Shown here: positions 34,772 to 42,923 of the stretch, piece by piece
Numbering within the stretch: position 1 is the first letter of the stretch
How the letters are laid out: the number at the start of each line of letters is the position of its first letter
Assembly (NCBI RefSeq): GCF_025950235.1
Contig: NZ_JAPDDT010000003.1
Span: forward strand, 310,001 to 374,000
DNA: 64,000 bases
Source: Luteolibacter arcticus
GTDB lineage: Bacteria > Verrucomicrobiota > Verrucomicrobiia > Verrucomicrobiales > Akkermansiaceae
Direction: 5' to 3'
Made by a program: the position numbers and the translations under genes
Notes under the pieces: model-generated
What the model saw: the letters and a program-made list of their open reading frames with translations, nothing else
The model's database searches: none
Told to the model about the DNA's origin: nothing

Positions 34772-36376
34772 TCACAGCTCCAGCGTGATTACCTTTACGA
34801 TCCCCGGCGTGCTCTTCAGCAGATCCAGCAGGCTCGCCGGCGGCTCGGAATCCACCTCGATCACCGTCAGCGCGCGGGTGCGGTCAGCGGTGCGGGCCAG
34901 GCCCATGTTCGCGATGTTCACACCGGCATTGCCCAGCGCCGTGCCGATCACACCCACGATGCCGGGGCGGTCGTCGTTCTCCACGAAGAGGAAGCGGCCG
35001 GCGATGTTGCAGTCCACATACAGCTTGTCGATTTCCACGATCCGCGGCGATTGGCCGATCAACGTCCCCGCCACACGGTAACGCACGTCGCCCTTCTTCA
35101 ACTCGGCCACCACCAGTTCACTGAACTCGGTCTTGGCGTTGATTGTCGATTCCGTCACATCCAGCCCGAGCTGGGTCGCGATCGCCGGTGCGTTCACGAT
35201 ATTCACCTGCCCGTCGGGGCGCGAGGCCTCCAACAGCGCGGTCAGGACGGTGCGCGAAACAAGGCCGGTGTCCTTCTTGGCCAGCGGCCCGTGGTAGGAA
35301 ACGCGCAGCGAATCCGGATTCTCCGGCCCCAGCTTGGCAAGGAGCTTGCCCAGCGCCGCAGCCAGATCCAGATAAGGCCCGATCGCCGCGCGCGTCGCCG
35401 CATCCAGCGACGGCATGTTGATCGCGTTCTTGATCTCCCCGGTGACGAAGAAGTCCCGGAGCTGCTCGGCCACCTGAATGCCCACGTTCTCCTGCGCCTC
35501 ATTCGTCGAGGCACCGAGGTGCGGGGTGTAAACCACGTGCTTGTTCAGCGTGAAAAGCGGATGGTCATTCGGCGGCGGCTCGACTTCGAACACGTCGAGA
35601 CCCGCACCGGCGATGTGGCCGGATTCGATCGCTGCCTTCAGCGCTTCTTCATCCACCAGGCCGCCACGGGCGCAGTTGATGACCAGCGCACCCTTGTTCA
35701 TCAGGGCGAGGCGCTCGGCATTGATCAAGCGGTTGGTTTCCGGGGTGAGCGGGACGTGCATCGTCACCACGTCGGCACCCGTCAGAGCCGCGTCCGGAGT
35801 GGCGGCCAGCTCCACCTTCAGCTCATCGGCGCGGGCCTGGGTGAGGAAGGGATCGTAGGCCACCACGTGCATGTTGAAGGCCTGGGCGCGCTTGGCGAAT
35901 TCGGTGCCGATGCGGCCCATTCCAAGAATGGCGAGGCGCTTCGTATTCAGCTCGATGCCTTGGTAGGCCTTGCGGGCCGCCTTGAAATCCCCCTTCAGCA
36001 CGGCGGCGTGCGCCGGTGCGATGTTGCGGGCGGCACTGAGCATCAGCGTGAAGGCGTGCTCGGCGGTGGAGATCGTGTTGCCGGTCGGCGTGTTCATCAC
36101 GATCACGCCGTGGTCGGTGGCGGCCTTGCGGTCGATGTTGTCCACCCCCACCCCGGCGCGGCCGATCGCCTTCAGATTCTTGGCCGCGGCAAGCACCTCG
36201 GCGGTCACCTTGGTTTCGGAGCGCACGACCAGTCCGTGGTAGTCACCGATGATCTCTAGCAGGGCTTCCGGCTTGAGCCCTGTCTTTACATCGACAGAGA
36301 TGCCGGGAGCGGCGGCGAGGGCTTCAACGCCCTTCTCCGAGATCGGATCCGAAACGAGCACGCGGTATGTGGCCAT
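34772..36376 (-). CDS. serA: D-3-phosphoglycerate dehydrogenase
   Basis: First step of the phosphorylated serine pathway. The 534-residue protein is the long type: a split substrate-binding domain, an NAD-binding domain with [15 protein letters not shown], the conserved [14 protein letters not shown], and catalytic His in YTPHLGAST, followed by the intervening allosteric-substrate-binding domain (about 320-450) and a C-terminal ACT domain ([15 protein letters not shown]) that normally binds serine for feedback inhibition. The ATG at 36376 ([13 protein letters not shown]) is the family start. Divergent from ilvD. Confidence 0.97.
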   Translation of the reverse strand: MATYRVLVSDPISEKGVEALAAAPGISVDVKTGLKPEALLEIIGDYHGLVVRSETKVTAEVLAAAKNLKAIGRAGVGVDNIDRKAATDHGVIVMNTPTGNTISTAEHAFTLMLSAARNIAPAHAAVLKGDFKAARKAYQGIELNTKRLAILGMGRIGTEFAKRAQAFNMHVVAYDPFLTQARADELKVELAATPDAALTGADVVTMHVPLTPETNRLINAERLALMNKGALVINCARGGLVDEEALKAAIESGHIAGAGLDVFEVEPPPNDHPLFTLNKHVVYTPHLGASTNEAQENVGIQVAEQLRDFFVTGEIKNAINMPSLDAATRAAIGPYLDLAAALGKLLAKLGPENPDSLRVSYHGPLAKKDTGLVSRTVLTALLEASRPDGQVNIVNAPAIATQLGLDVTESTINAKTEFSELVVAELKKGDVRYRVAGTLIGQSPRIVEIDKLYVDCNIAGRFLFVENDDRPGIVGVIGTALGNAGVNIANMGLARTADRTRALTVIEVDSEPPASLLDLLKSTPGIVKVITLEL

Positions 36377-36753
36377 GTCGGGAGCCCCATAGGCGTGCCC
36401 GGACAAACTGGCAAGAGCAGGCCGGACTCATTCGCGTCACCACTGGCAATCAAAGCACCGTGGCGACTGCTCACCCTTGCCGGAAACCCTCCCTACGGAA
36501 TCTCTTGGGTTTGTGCCGGTTTCCCTGGGTTCAAAGGAGCCGGCGATTTTCGTGAGGAGGGCGTCTCGGCAAGGGCAGCAACCTGCAATTAACGCGGTAT
36601 TTACAAAGGATACTAAATGCGGGCACGGCAAGTGATTTTTCTGACTGCCGACAGAAAAAATGAACAAAATTCGTGAATAGGCGTTTGGAAAGTCCTTGCG
36701 TGGCCCGATTCCGCTCTTGGCGGCCCGCGGATACGCTCCTAGCGTGCGCCCCC
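36377..36753. other. Divergent serA/ilvD regulatory region
   Basis: A 377-base gap between the two divergent start codons. The part from about 36580 to 36680 is AT-rich compared with flanking genes and probably contains the promoters. It includes a perfect 8-bp inverted repeat (TTTTTCTG and CAGAAAAA, 36637-36660). No open frame looks real and no known riboswitch was recognised. Confidence 0.5.
36637..36660. promoter_or_regulatory. Inverted repeat upstream of ilvD, possible operator
   Basis: TTTTTCTG and CAGAAAAA flank the 8-base spacer ACTGCCGA. The symmetry and location about 95 bases before ilvD suit a repressor/activator operator or a small terminator-like hairpin; the sequence alone cannot decide. 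Confidence 0.35.
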
Positions 36754-38454
36754 ATGTCCGCTCCGACCCGCCCCTTTTCCTCGATCATGCTCGACGGCCC
36801 TGACCGCGCGCCTTCGCGGGCGATGCTCTACGCCGTTGGCTTCCAGAAGGAAGACTTCTCCAAGCCGCACATCGGTATCGCCTCCACCTGGTCGGAGGTC
36901 ACCCCGTGCAACGTCCACATCGACCGCCTCGCCAAGGAGTCCGCCAAAGGTGCTGATGCCGCCGGCGGCAAGGCCGTCATTTTCAACACCATCACCATCT
37001 CGGATGGCATTTCGATGGGCACCGAGGGGATGAAGTACTCGCTCGTCTCCCGCGAGGTGATCGCCGACTCGATCGAGACCGTGGTCGGCTGCGAGGGCAT
37101 GGACGGCTTCGTCGCCATCGGCGGCTGCGACAAGAACATGCCCGCCTGCGTGATGGCGATGGCGCGGATGAACCGCCCGTCGGTCTTCGTCTATGGCGGC
37201 ACCATCCTGCCCGGCTGCGCGACGCTCAAGGGCGAGCTCAAGGAACTCGATATCGTCTCCGTTTTCGAAGCGGTCGGAAAGCACGCCTCCGGGGAATACT
37301 CCGATGAAGAGCTCGAGACCGTCGAATCCTGCGCCATCCCCGGAGAGGGCTCCTGCGGCGGCATGTACACCGCCAATACCATGGCCTCAGCCATCGAGGC
37401 GCTCGGCATGTCGCTCCCGAACTCCTCGGCCCAAGCCGCGGTGTCGGACGACAAGATGCAGGACTGCTTCGACGCCGGTGCCGCCGTGCTGAACATGATC
37501 CAGCTTGGCATCAAGCCGCGCGACATCATGACCCGCAAGGCCTTCGAGAACGCCATCACCGTCGTGATCGCGCTCGGCGGATCGACCAATGCGGTGCTTC
37601 ACCTGCTCGCCATGGCCCACGCGGCCGAGGTGGAGTTGTCGATCGACGACTTCACCGAGATCGGCAAGCGCGTCCCGCTCCTGGCCGACCTGCGACCCTC
37701 CGGCAAGTACTCGATGGCCGCGCTGGTTCAGATCGGCGGCACCGTCCCCTTGCTTCGCATCCTGCTGGAAGCCGGCCTGCTCCACGGCGACTGCCTCACC
37801 GTGACTGGCAAGACCCTCGCCCAGAACCTCGCCAATTCGAAAATCTTCTACCCGGCGGGCCAGGAAATCATCCGCCCGCTCGACAACCCGATCAAGAAGG
37901 ACAGCCACCTGCGCATCCTCTACGGCAACCTCGCCCCCGGCGGAGCGGTGGCCAAGATCACCGGCAAGGAAGGCGAACTCTTCACCGGTCGCGCCCGCGT
38001 CTTCGACTCCGAGGATGAAGCCATGAAGGCCATCCTCGCCGGCGAGATCGTTGAGGGCGATGTGATCGTCATCCGCCGCGAAGGGCCCAAGGGCGGCCCC
38101 GGCATGCGCGAAATGCTCGGGCCCACCAGTGCCATCATGGGACTGGGCCTCGGCAAGAAGGTCGCGCTCGTCACCGACGGTCGTTTCTCCGGCGGCAGCC
38201 ACGGCTTCGTCGTCGGCCACATCACCCCGGAAGCCCACGACGGCGGCCCGATCGGCCTGCTTGTGGATGGCGACATCATCACCATCGACGCCGTGAACAA
38301 CAAGCTGTCCGTGGATCTCGATGACTCGGCGCTCAAAGCCCGCCGTGAGAACTGGACCCAGCCCGCCCCCCGCTACACCCGCGGCGTGCTAGCGAAATAC
38401 GCGAAGCTCACGACCAGCGCCAGCGAGGGTGCCGTGACCGACAAGTATCTTTGA
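36754..38454 (+). CDS. ilvD: Dihydroxy-acid dehydratase
   Basis: Iron-sulfur enzyme of valine, leucine and isoleucine synthesis. The 566-residue protein contains the family signatures: [20 protein letters not shown] (two cluster-ligand Cys positions), [20 protein letters not shown] (third Cys) and [20 protein letters not shown]. The ATG at 36754 ([13 protein letters not shown]) begins the conserved region; an upstream ATG at 36673 adds an unconserved tail. No other ilv or leu gene is adjacent. A hairpin terminator follows the stop. Confidence 0.97.
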   Translation: MSAPTRPFSSIMLDGPDRAPSRAMLYAVGFQKEDFSKPHIGIASTWSEVTPCNVHIDRLAKESAKGADAAGGKAVIFNTITISDGISMGTEGMKYSLVSREVIADSIETVVGCEGMDGFVAIGGCDKNMPACVMAMARMNRPSVFVYGGTILPGCATLKGELKELDIVSVFEAVGKHASGEYSDEELETVESCAIPGEGSCGGMYTANTMASAIEALGMSLPNSSAQAAVSDDKMQDCFDAGAAVLNMIQLGIKPRDIMTRKAFENAITVVIALGGSTNAVLHLLAMAHAAEVELSIDDFTEIGKRVPLLADLRPSGKYSMAALVQIGGTVPLLRILLEAGLLHGDCLTVTGKTLAQNLANSKIFYPAGQEIIRPLDNPIKKDSHLRILYGNLAPGGAVAKITGKEGELFTGRARVFDSEDEAMKAILAGEIVEGDVIVIRREGPKGGPGMREMLGPTSAIMGLGLGKKVALVTDGRFSGGSHGFVVGHITPEAHDGGPIGLLVDGDIITIDAVNNKLSVDLDDSALKARRENWTQPAPRYTRGVLAKYAKLTTSASEGAVTDKYL

Positions 38455-38464
38455 TACCACCCTG

Positions 38465-38496
38465 GCCCGGAGGACTATCTAGGTTCTCCGGGCTTA
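38465..38496. terminator. Terminator after ilvD
   Basis: GCCCGGAGGA pairs with TTCTCCGGGC (one G-U pair) around a 9-base loop and is followed by TTAATT. It starts 11 bases after the ilvD stop and overlaps the stop codon of the small minus-strand gene, so it may serve both. Confidence 0.7.
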
Positions 38497-38679
38497 ATTC
38501 TCCCCGTTCGCCTTCACCGCCGCCTGACTTTCCAACACGGCCAAACGGCTGTTCAGATCCTGCATACAGGCAAACAGACCCCGGAGGATGTTGGAAAGCC
38601 GTTCTGCACTCGCTTGATCCATAGCCCCCAGTTCGGCGGCCAAGGCATGCATCAATTCATCCGGGGTGGTGGAAGACAT
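38494..38679 (-). CDS. Small hypothetical protein, possible coiled coil
   Basis: A 61-residue product from the ATG at 38679 (an in-frame ATG at 38706 is possible). The sequence is helical throughout: ELMHALAAELGAMDQASAER, then LSNILRGLFACMQDLNSRLAVLES, with a heptad-like spacing of Leu residues suggesting a short coiled coil. No family recognised. Supported mainly by codon usage and its own AT-rich upstream region (38707-38846); could be spurious. Confidence 0.5.
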   Translation of the reverse strand: MSSTTPDELMHALAAELGAMDQASAERLSNILRGLFACMQDLNSRLAVLESQAAVKANGEN

Positions 38680-38846
38680 GGGATCAATCGTGGGGGAAAG
38701 GAACAAACCCTTTGAAAATCATGCATTTCGCAGCGGAAATGGAGACTTTCGACAAAGGTTGAGTTATCTTTCCCAAAATCAGACAAATGGCAAGCGGTCG
38801 TTTTAGCGTGTTTCTACGTGTTTGATCCGCCAAACATGCGTTTTGG

Positions 38847-39632
38847 TTACAGCTTTCGAGCCCCCGACAGCGTCATCCGCACGTCGCCGATGAAAACCTC
38901 CGAGCGGAGTTCGACCGGGATGCGGTTGGCGTCGTCGGATAGCCATAGGGTGGTGCTCTTCATTTTCTTGTAGGGCAGCAGCGTCTTGGTCTTCGGCTCG
39001 ATCTTCTGGAGGGAGACGGACAGTTTGATCGTGTCGCGGTTGGCGAATTTCTCCCGCCCCAGCACCTCGATCCGCGCCAAATAGGGGCGGTTGAAGGGCA
39101 TCAGCGGCAAGACCAGCTTGTCGCCGTTCGCCAGCTTGTGGCTGCGGACGTGGAGCATCGCCGAGAAGACGTCATGAACCGGCGTGAAGAGGAATTGGCT
39201 GTCCACCTTCGTCTCCGCCCCGGTCTTGGCCACCCTTGTCACGTGTTCGCTCGATACCTGGGTGCCCGCCCAAGTGCTGCGGGTAGTGACGACTTCCTTG
39301 CCCTCATCCTGCACGCCGACGCAGGCCCGCGGCTTCAGCGTCGCGGGATCGAGCCGGGAGATCACGGCGATGTCATTCTTATAGAGCTTGGAGGCGACGC
39401 CCGTGCTCCCCCCCGTGACCCGGGAAACGAAGTCGCTGGGGAATTTCGGATCCTGCTTGCCGAAAGTGAAGGTGAGCTTTCCCGCGTCCACCATGCCGTT
39501 CCAGGAAAGCCGGTAGTCGAATTCCTGCGGAGCGAGCTTGGGATGCGGCCCCAGCTTTGCCGGCGTGACTTCGGTTTTCCAGTCGGCGAGTGCCGGCAGG
39601 GAGAGGGCGATAAGGAGAGCGACGGGTTTCAT
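38847..39632 (-). CDS. Exported DUF3108 protein
   Basis: The 261-residue protein has a short signal peptide (MKPVALLIALSLPALA). The body matches the DUF3108 pattern: FDYRLSWNGMVDAGKLTFTF near the start, FTPVHDVFSAMLHVRSHKL in the middle and TTLWLSDDANRIPVELRSEV near the end. Members are periplasmic or outer-membrane-associated beta-rich proteins; function is unproven. The gene is divergent from the exported CHAT-TPR protein with a 196-base spacer, and both products are predicted to be exported. Confidence 0.85.
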   Translation of the reverse strand: MKPVALLIALSLPALADWKTEVTPAKLGPHPKLAPQEFDYRLSWNGMVDAGKLTFTFGKQDPKFPSDFVSRVTGGSTGVASKLYKNDIAVISRLDPATLKPRACVGVQDEGKEVVTTRSTWAGTQVSSEHVTRVAKTGAETKVDSQFLFTPVHDVFSAMLHVRSHKLANGDKLVLPLMPFNRPYLARIEVLGREKFANRDTIKLSVSLQKIEPKTKTLLPYKKMKSTTLWLSDDANRIPVELRSEVFIGDVRMTLSGARKL

Positions 39633-39828
39633 GGCCCCTCAGACTCCGCGCAAAGTGACCGCATTCAAGCGGAGTCTCGCCACCGGCATTCTGCCGTCCA
39701 CTCACCCTGCGTTCCGCCCGACAGCGCAAATTGACCGAATCCGCCTGCCGGTTTCCTTGGGAGGGCTTGTCAGCAGCAGAAGCTTAAGGGATGTTAACGG
39801 CGTCCTTCACTCCCGAAGCCGCACCCGG

Positions 39829-42468
39829 ATGACCTCCCCTCTCCGTCCCCTCACCTTCCTGCTGACGCTCGGCATTGCAGCGGCGGCGGAACTCGACGGG
39901 GCGCTTGAGACGAACGATCTCGCAGCCGCCGAGGCAGAGCTCGAAGCGCTGGTCGCCGATTGGGAAACAGCCTGGCAGAAAAGTCGGTCGGCTGCCGATG
40001 CGGTCGAGTCCGGTCGCGCGCTACAAGCCTTGGGGATCATCGAGCGGCAAGCGGGCAAGGCGGACGAAGCCCTGCCCCACCTTCAAAGCGCCGTCGAAAG
40101 GCTCGCGACCGACACCCCGGCAGGGCAGGCAGACGCGCTCGAAGCGCTGGCCCTGACCGTGCAGGACCTCGGGCAAGCGGCGGAGGCCGAGAAACATCTC
40201 CGGCAAGTGATCGAACTCCGTCCCGAAGGAGCGGAGCGGCTGCAAGGGCTGGATCACCTCGCGCTCACCTTGCTAGCCCAAGGCAAATACGCCGAAGCGG
40301 GCGGGCTATTCCGGCAGACGCTCGATGCCACGCCCGCGGAAGACGCCGAGTCGCGAGCCCGCCGGCTCGGCCAGCTCGGCCGCTACTTCCACGTGCTCGG
40401 CAGCCACGCCAAGGCGGCGGACACCTTCCGCGAGGCACTCGCCCTCGACGTTCCAAATCCCGAGCTGCGGCTCTCGCTTTCAAGCCAGCTCGCGCTTTCG
40501 AACCTCCGGCTGGGAAAGACCGAGGAAGCCCGCAAGGAGATGGAGGACGCCGTCCAACAAGCGAGCGAACTCTACGAGAGCGCCCCGTTCCGCATCGTCC
40601 CCTTTCTCAACAACCTTGGCGCACTCGACCTTTCCTTGGGCAACGCCGCCAACGCACGGACCTCCTTCGCCAAGGCGGTGGAGCTGCTCGAAAAATCCTT
40701 CGGGAAAGATCATCCCTCGCTGATCACCCCGCTCAACAACCTCGGCTCGGCGGAACAAGCGGAAGGAAACTACCAGAACGCAGAGACTTCCCTGCGTCGC
40801 GCCGCGGCCCTGCAAGAAAAGCACTTGCCGAAGGTCCACCTGCAAACCGCGGAGACGGCCCGCAATCTAGCCCGCAATGCACTGCTTTCTGGCAACCCGG
40901 ACGCCCCCGCGGAGATCGATCGCGCCACCTCGCTCGGCATTGCCGTGCTCGACGATCTCATCGTCCACGGCAGCGAACAGGAGCGCCTGAATTTCCTCCA
41001 GCGCCACGACCTCGTCTCGCTGCCCTGCGCGACCGGCGACGCGCCGCGGATCGCGAACGTGCTGCTGGCCACCAAGGCGCGGCTATTCGATGCCATGCTG
41101 GCCGGCGGAAAGGCCGCCACGGTGCCCGGCTGGCAAGCGGTCCAGAAGTCACTGCCGCCCGGCACCGCCTTGGTCGATGCCTGCCGCTTCACCGCCACCG
41201 ATGATGAGGAAGAGCACTACGGAGCCATCATACTGCTGCCGGAGGGCTCGCCGAAATGGGTGCCGCTCGGCAGCGGGGAGGATCTCCAGCGCTGGCTCGC
41301 CGCCTTCCGCGACCGCCTCGCATGGCGGGCCACTTCGTTGGCCGGGAAGAACACCCCGCCACCGGCGCTCAAGCTGCGCGGCATCCTGCGCTCGCTTCAC
41401 CAGAAATTCTGGGAACCAATCGCCCGTGAACTCCCGGAGGGCACCCAGCACGTCGCCTTCTCGCCGGATGGTGCACTGCATTTCCTGCCGCTGCCCGCGC
41501 TGATGGATGAAGGCATGCAGCCGCTGTGCTCCCGCTTTCTCCAAGTGGCCACGCTGACCAGCGGCCGTGACCTGCTGAATCCACCCGCCTCCACCAAGCT
41601 GTCAGGCGCGCCGTGGGAACTACTAGGAGTCTCGGAGTTCCCGAAATCCACCGCACCGGCCGACGGCAACCGATTGTTAGAAATGCTGGCCGGGCTCGAT
41701 GACATGCCGGGTACGGCGGATGAAATGGACCGGCTCGAAAAGCTCGCCCCTCGAGATTCGCGGTTTCTACGGAACGACCAGGCCAACGAGCGCGCGCTTG
41801 CGTCCATCACAAAGGCCCCCGCCGTGTTGCACCTCGGCTGCCACGCGTTCTTCCTTGCGGACGACCTTTCGCCGGCCACCGCGCTCGACTTCGACGAACG
41901 CGCGGACCTGCTCCACGCCGGCGGGCTGCTGCTCCACGGTGCCGCGCTACGGAAGGCCGATAGCCCGCTGTTCGCACCGGACGATGACCTGCTCTACCCC
42001 GCCGAGGTCGCCAAGCTGCCACTGCAAGGCACCCGCCTGGTCACCCTCTCCTCCTGCGAATCCGGCGCCGGCACCGCAGTCTCCGGCGAAGGCCTGTTAG
42101 GCCTGCGCCGCGGCTTCGCCCTCGCCGGCGCCCGCGAAGTCGTGGTCGCCCTGTGGCCGGTCTCCGATCGCTCGACGCCAGCCTTCATGGAGCGCTTCTA
42201 TCAGCTCGCGCTGGCTTCCGACCGCCCGGCACAGGCGCTGTGGCAATGCCAGCGCGAGTTCCTCACCAGGACCACGAGCGACGACGACTTCGAGGCCGCG
42301 GTGCTGCGCTACGCTCCCTTCGTGCTGAGCCAAAACACGCCGCTCATCACCGGCCAGGAAATCGTGGCCGCACCCACCAAGCCCGGCCTGCCGTGGAAAC
42401 GTCTCGCACTCGGGCTGCCGCTGCTGCTCTTCCTCGCCGCCCGCTTGTTCAAGAGAAAGGCGGCCTAG
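39829..42468 (+). CDS. Exported CHAT-domain caspase-like protein with TPR repeats
   Basis: The 879-residue protein starts with a signal peptide (LTFLLTLGIAAAA), followed by about 400 residues of TPR repeats (ALGIIERQAGKADEALPHLQ; NNLGSAEQAEGNYQNAETSL) and a CHAT domain. The predicted catalytic pair is His672 in LHLGCHAFF and Cys743 in TLSSCESGAG, both intact. The domain ends with VVVALWPVSD, the typical CHAT closing strand. A hydrophobic segment (LALGLPLLLFLAARLF) and a Lys-rich tail end the protein, so it is probably membrane-anchored with the body outside. CHAT peptidases process partner proteins on activation; the TPR part probably senses a partner. The ATG at 39829 starts the signal peptide. 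Confidence 0.93.
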   Translation: MTSPLRPLTFLLTLGIAAAAELDGALETNDLAAAEAELEALVADWETAWQKSRSAADAVESGRALQALGIIERQAGKADEALPHLQSAVERLATDTPAGQADALEALALTVQDLGQAAEAEKHLRQVIELRPEGAERLQGLDHLALTLLAQGKYAEAGGLFRQTLDATPAEDAESRARRLGQLGRYFHVLGSHAKAADTFREALALDVPNPELRLSLSSQLALSNLRLGKTEEARKEMEDAVQQASELYESAPFRIVPFLNNLGALDLSLGNAANARTSFAKAVELLEKSFGKDHPSLITPLNNLGSAEQAEGNYQNAETSLRRAAALQEKHLPKVHLQTAETARNLARNALLSGNPDAPAEIDRATSLGIAVLDDLIVHGSEQERLNFLQRHDLVSLPCATGDAPRIANVLLATKARLFDAMLAGGKAATVPGWQAVQKSLPPGTALVDACRFTATDDEEEHYGAIILLPEGSPKWVPLGSGEDLQRWLAAFRDRLAWRATSLAGKNTPPPALKLRGILRSLHQKFWEPIARELPEGTQHVAFSPDGALHFLPLPALMDEGMQPLCSRFLQVATLTSGRDLLNPPASTKLSGAPWELLGVSEFPKSTAPADGNRLLEMLAGLDDMPGTADEMDRLEKLAPRDSRFLRNDQANERALASITKAPAVLHLGCHAFFLADDLSPATALDFDERADLLHAGGLLLHGAALRKADSPLFAPDDDLLYPAEVAKLPLQGTRLVTLSSCESGAGTAVSGEGLLGLRRGFALAGAREVVVALWPVSDRSTPAFMERFYQLALASDRPAQALWQCQREFLTRTTSDDDFEAAVLRYAPFVLSQNTPLITGQEIVAAPTKPGLPWKRLALGLPLLLFLAARLFKRKAA

Positions 42469-42553
42469 GAGGCTGCCTGAAATGGTGCGTGGACAAGCAT
42501 GGCTACCGTGGCTCGCGGCAACTCTTCATCCCAAAAAGCGACGACCACCTCTT

Positions 42554-42599
42554 CGTCCCAACGGGACGGCTCATAACAGCCTGGCACGAAGTGCCAGGT
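42554..42599 (+). repeat. 46-base double-hairpin repeat, copy 1
   Basis: Two hairpins: CGTCCC-AAC-GGGACG, linker GCTCATAACAGC, then CCTGGCACGAAGTGCCAGG. The inverted copy at 42800-42845 differs at several positions, including a pair of compensatory changes that keep the second stem paired. Confidence 0.8.
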
Positions 42600-42618
42600 A
42601 AGAATGCCGGAGACCACC

Positions 42619-42635
42619 GCGTCACAACGTGACGC
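42619..42635 (+). repeat. GCGTCAC-AAC-GTGACGC hairpin
   Basis: Perfect 7-bp stem with the same AAC loop as the first hairpin of the 46-base repeat but a different stem sequence, followed by CTCATGCG. Confidence 0.7.
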
Positions 42636-42765
42636 CTCATGCGTCTGACGGCTCATTCCCAGATCGGATCCGAGCCTCCGTCGAAGGCGCTCTAGGTCGG
42701 ATAAATATGGGACCGAAACCGACGCGTGGGTGTTTTTGGATGAACCCGCCGCACCCCGCATGATG

Positions 42766-42780
42766 TCTCCCGTTGGGAGA
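42766..42780 (-). repeat. TCTCCC-GTT-GGGAGA hairpin
   Basis: Perfect 6-bp stem with a GTT loop (AAC on the opposite strand), 19 bases from the inverted 46-base copy and in the same orientation. Confidence 0.65.
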
Positions 42781-42799
42781 CCAATCCCTTTCCTGCATG

Positions 42800-42845
42800 A
42801 CCCGGCACTTCGTGCCGGGCTGTTATGAATCGTCCCGTCGGGACG
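42800..42845 (-). repeat. 46-base double-hairpin repeat, copy 2 (inverted)
   Basis: Contains CCCGGCACTTCGTGCCGGG, linker CTGTTATGAAT and CGTCCCGTCGGGACG. Aligns with copy 1 on the opposite strand with substitutions confined mostly to paired stem positions and loops. Confidence 0.8.
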
Positions 42846-42923
42846 GAAGAGGCGTCCCCTCGAGACGGAAGCCGGGCCATCGCCCACGGGAACCCAACCC
42901 CGCAGACGATGGCCTCTTCGACC

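Larger units (their letters stand above)
42469..42923. repeat. Hairpin-repeat cluster between CHAT gene and LamG gene
   Basis: This 455-base convergent gap has no believable gene. It contains a 46-base element in two inverted copies (42554-42599 and 42800-42845) and further small hairpins at 42619-42635 and 42766-42780. Stems differ but small loops (AAC or its complement GTT) and linkers (CTCATAACAGC, CCTCATGCG) recur. Confidence 0.8.

Noticed and set aside
42469-42923. CRISPR array
   Set aside because: The repeats are palindromic, differ in sequence and are not evenly spaced by unique spacers; no cas genes are present.
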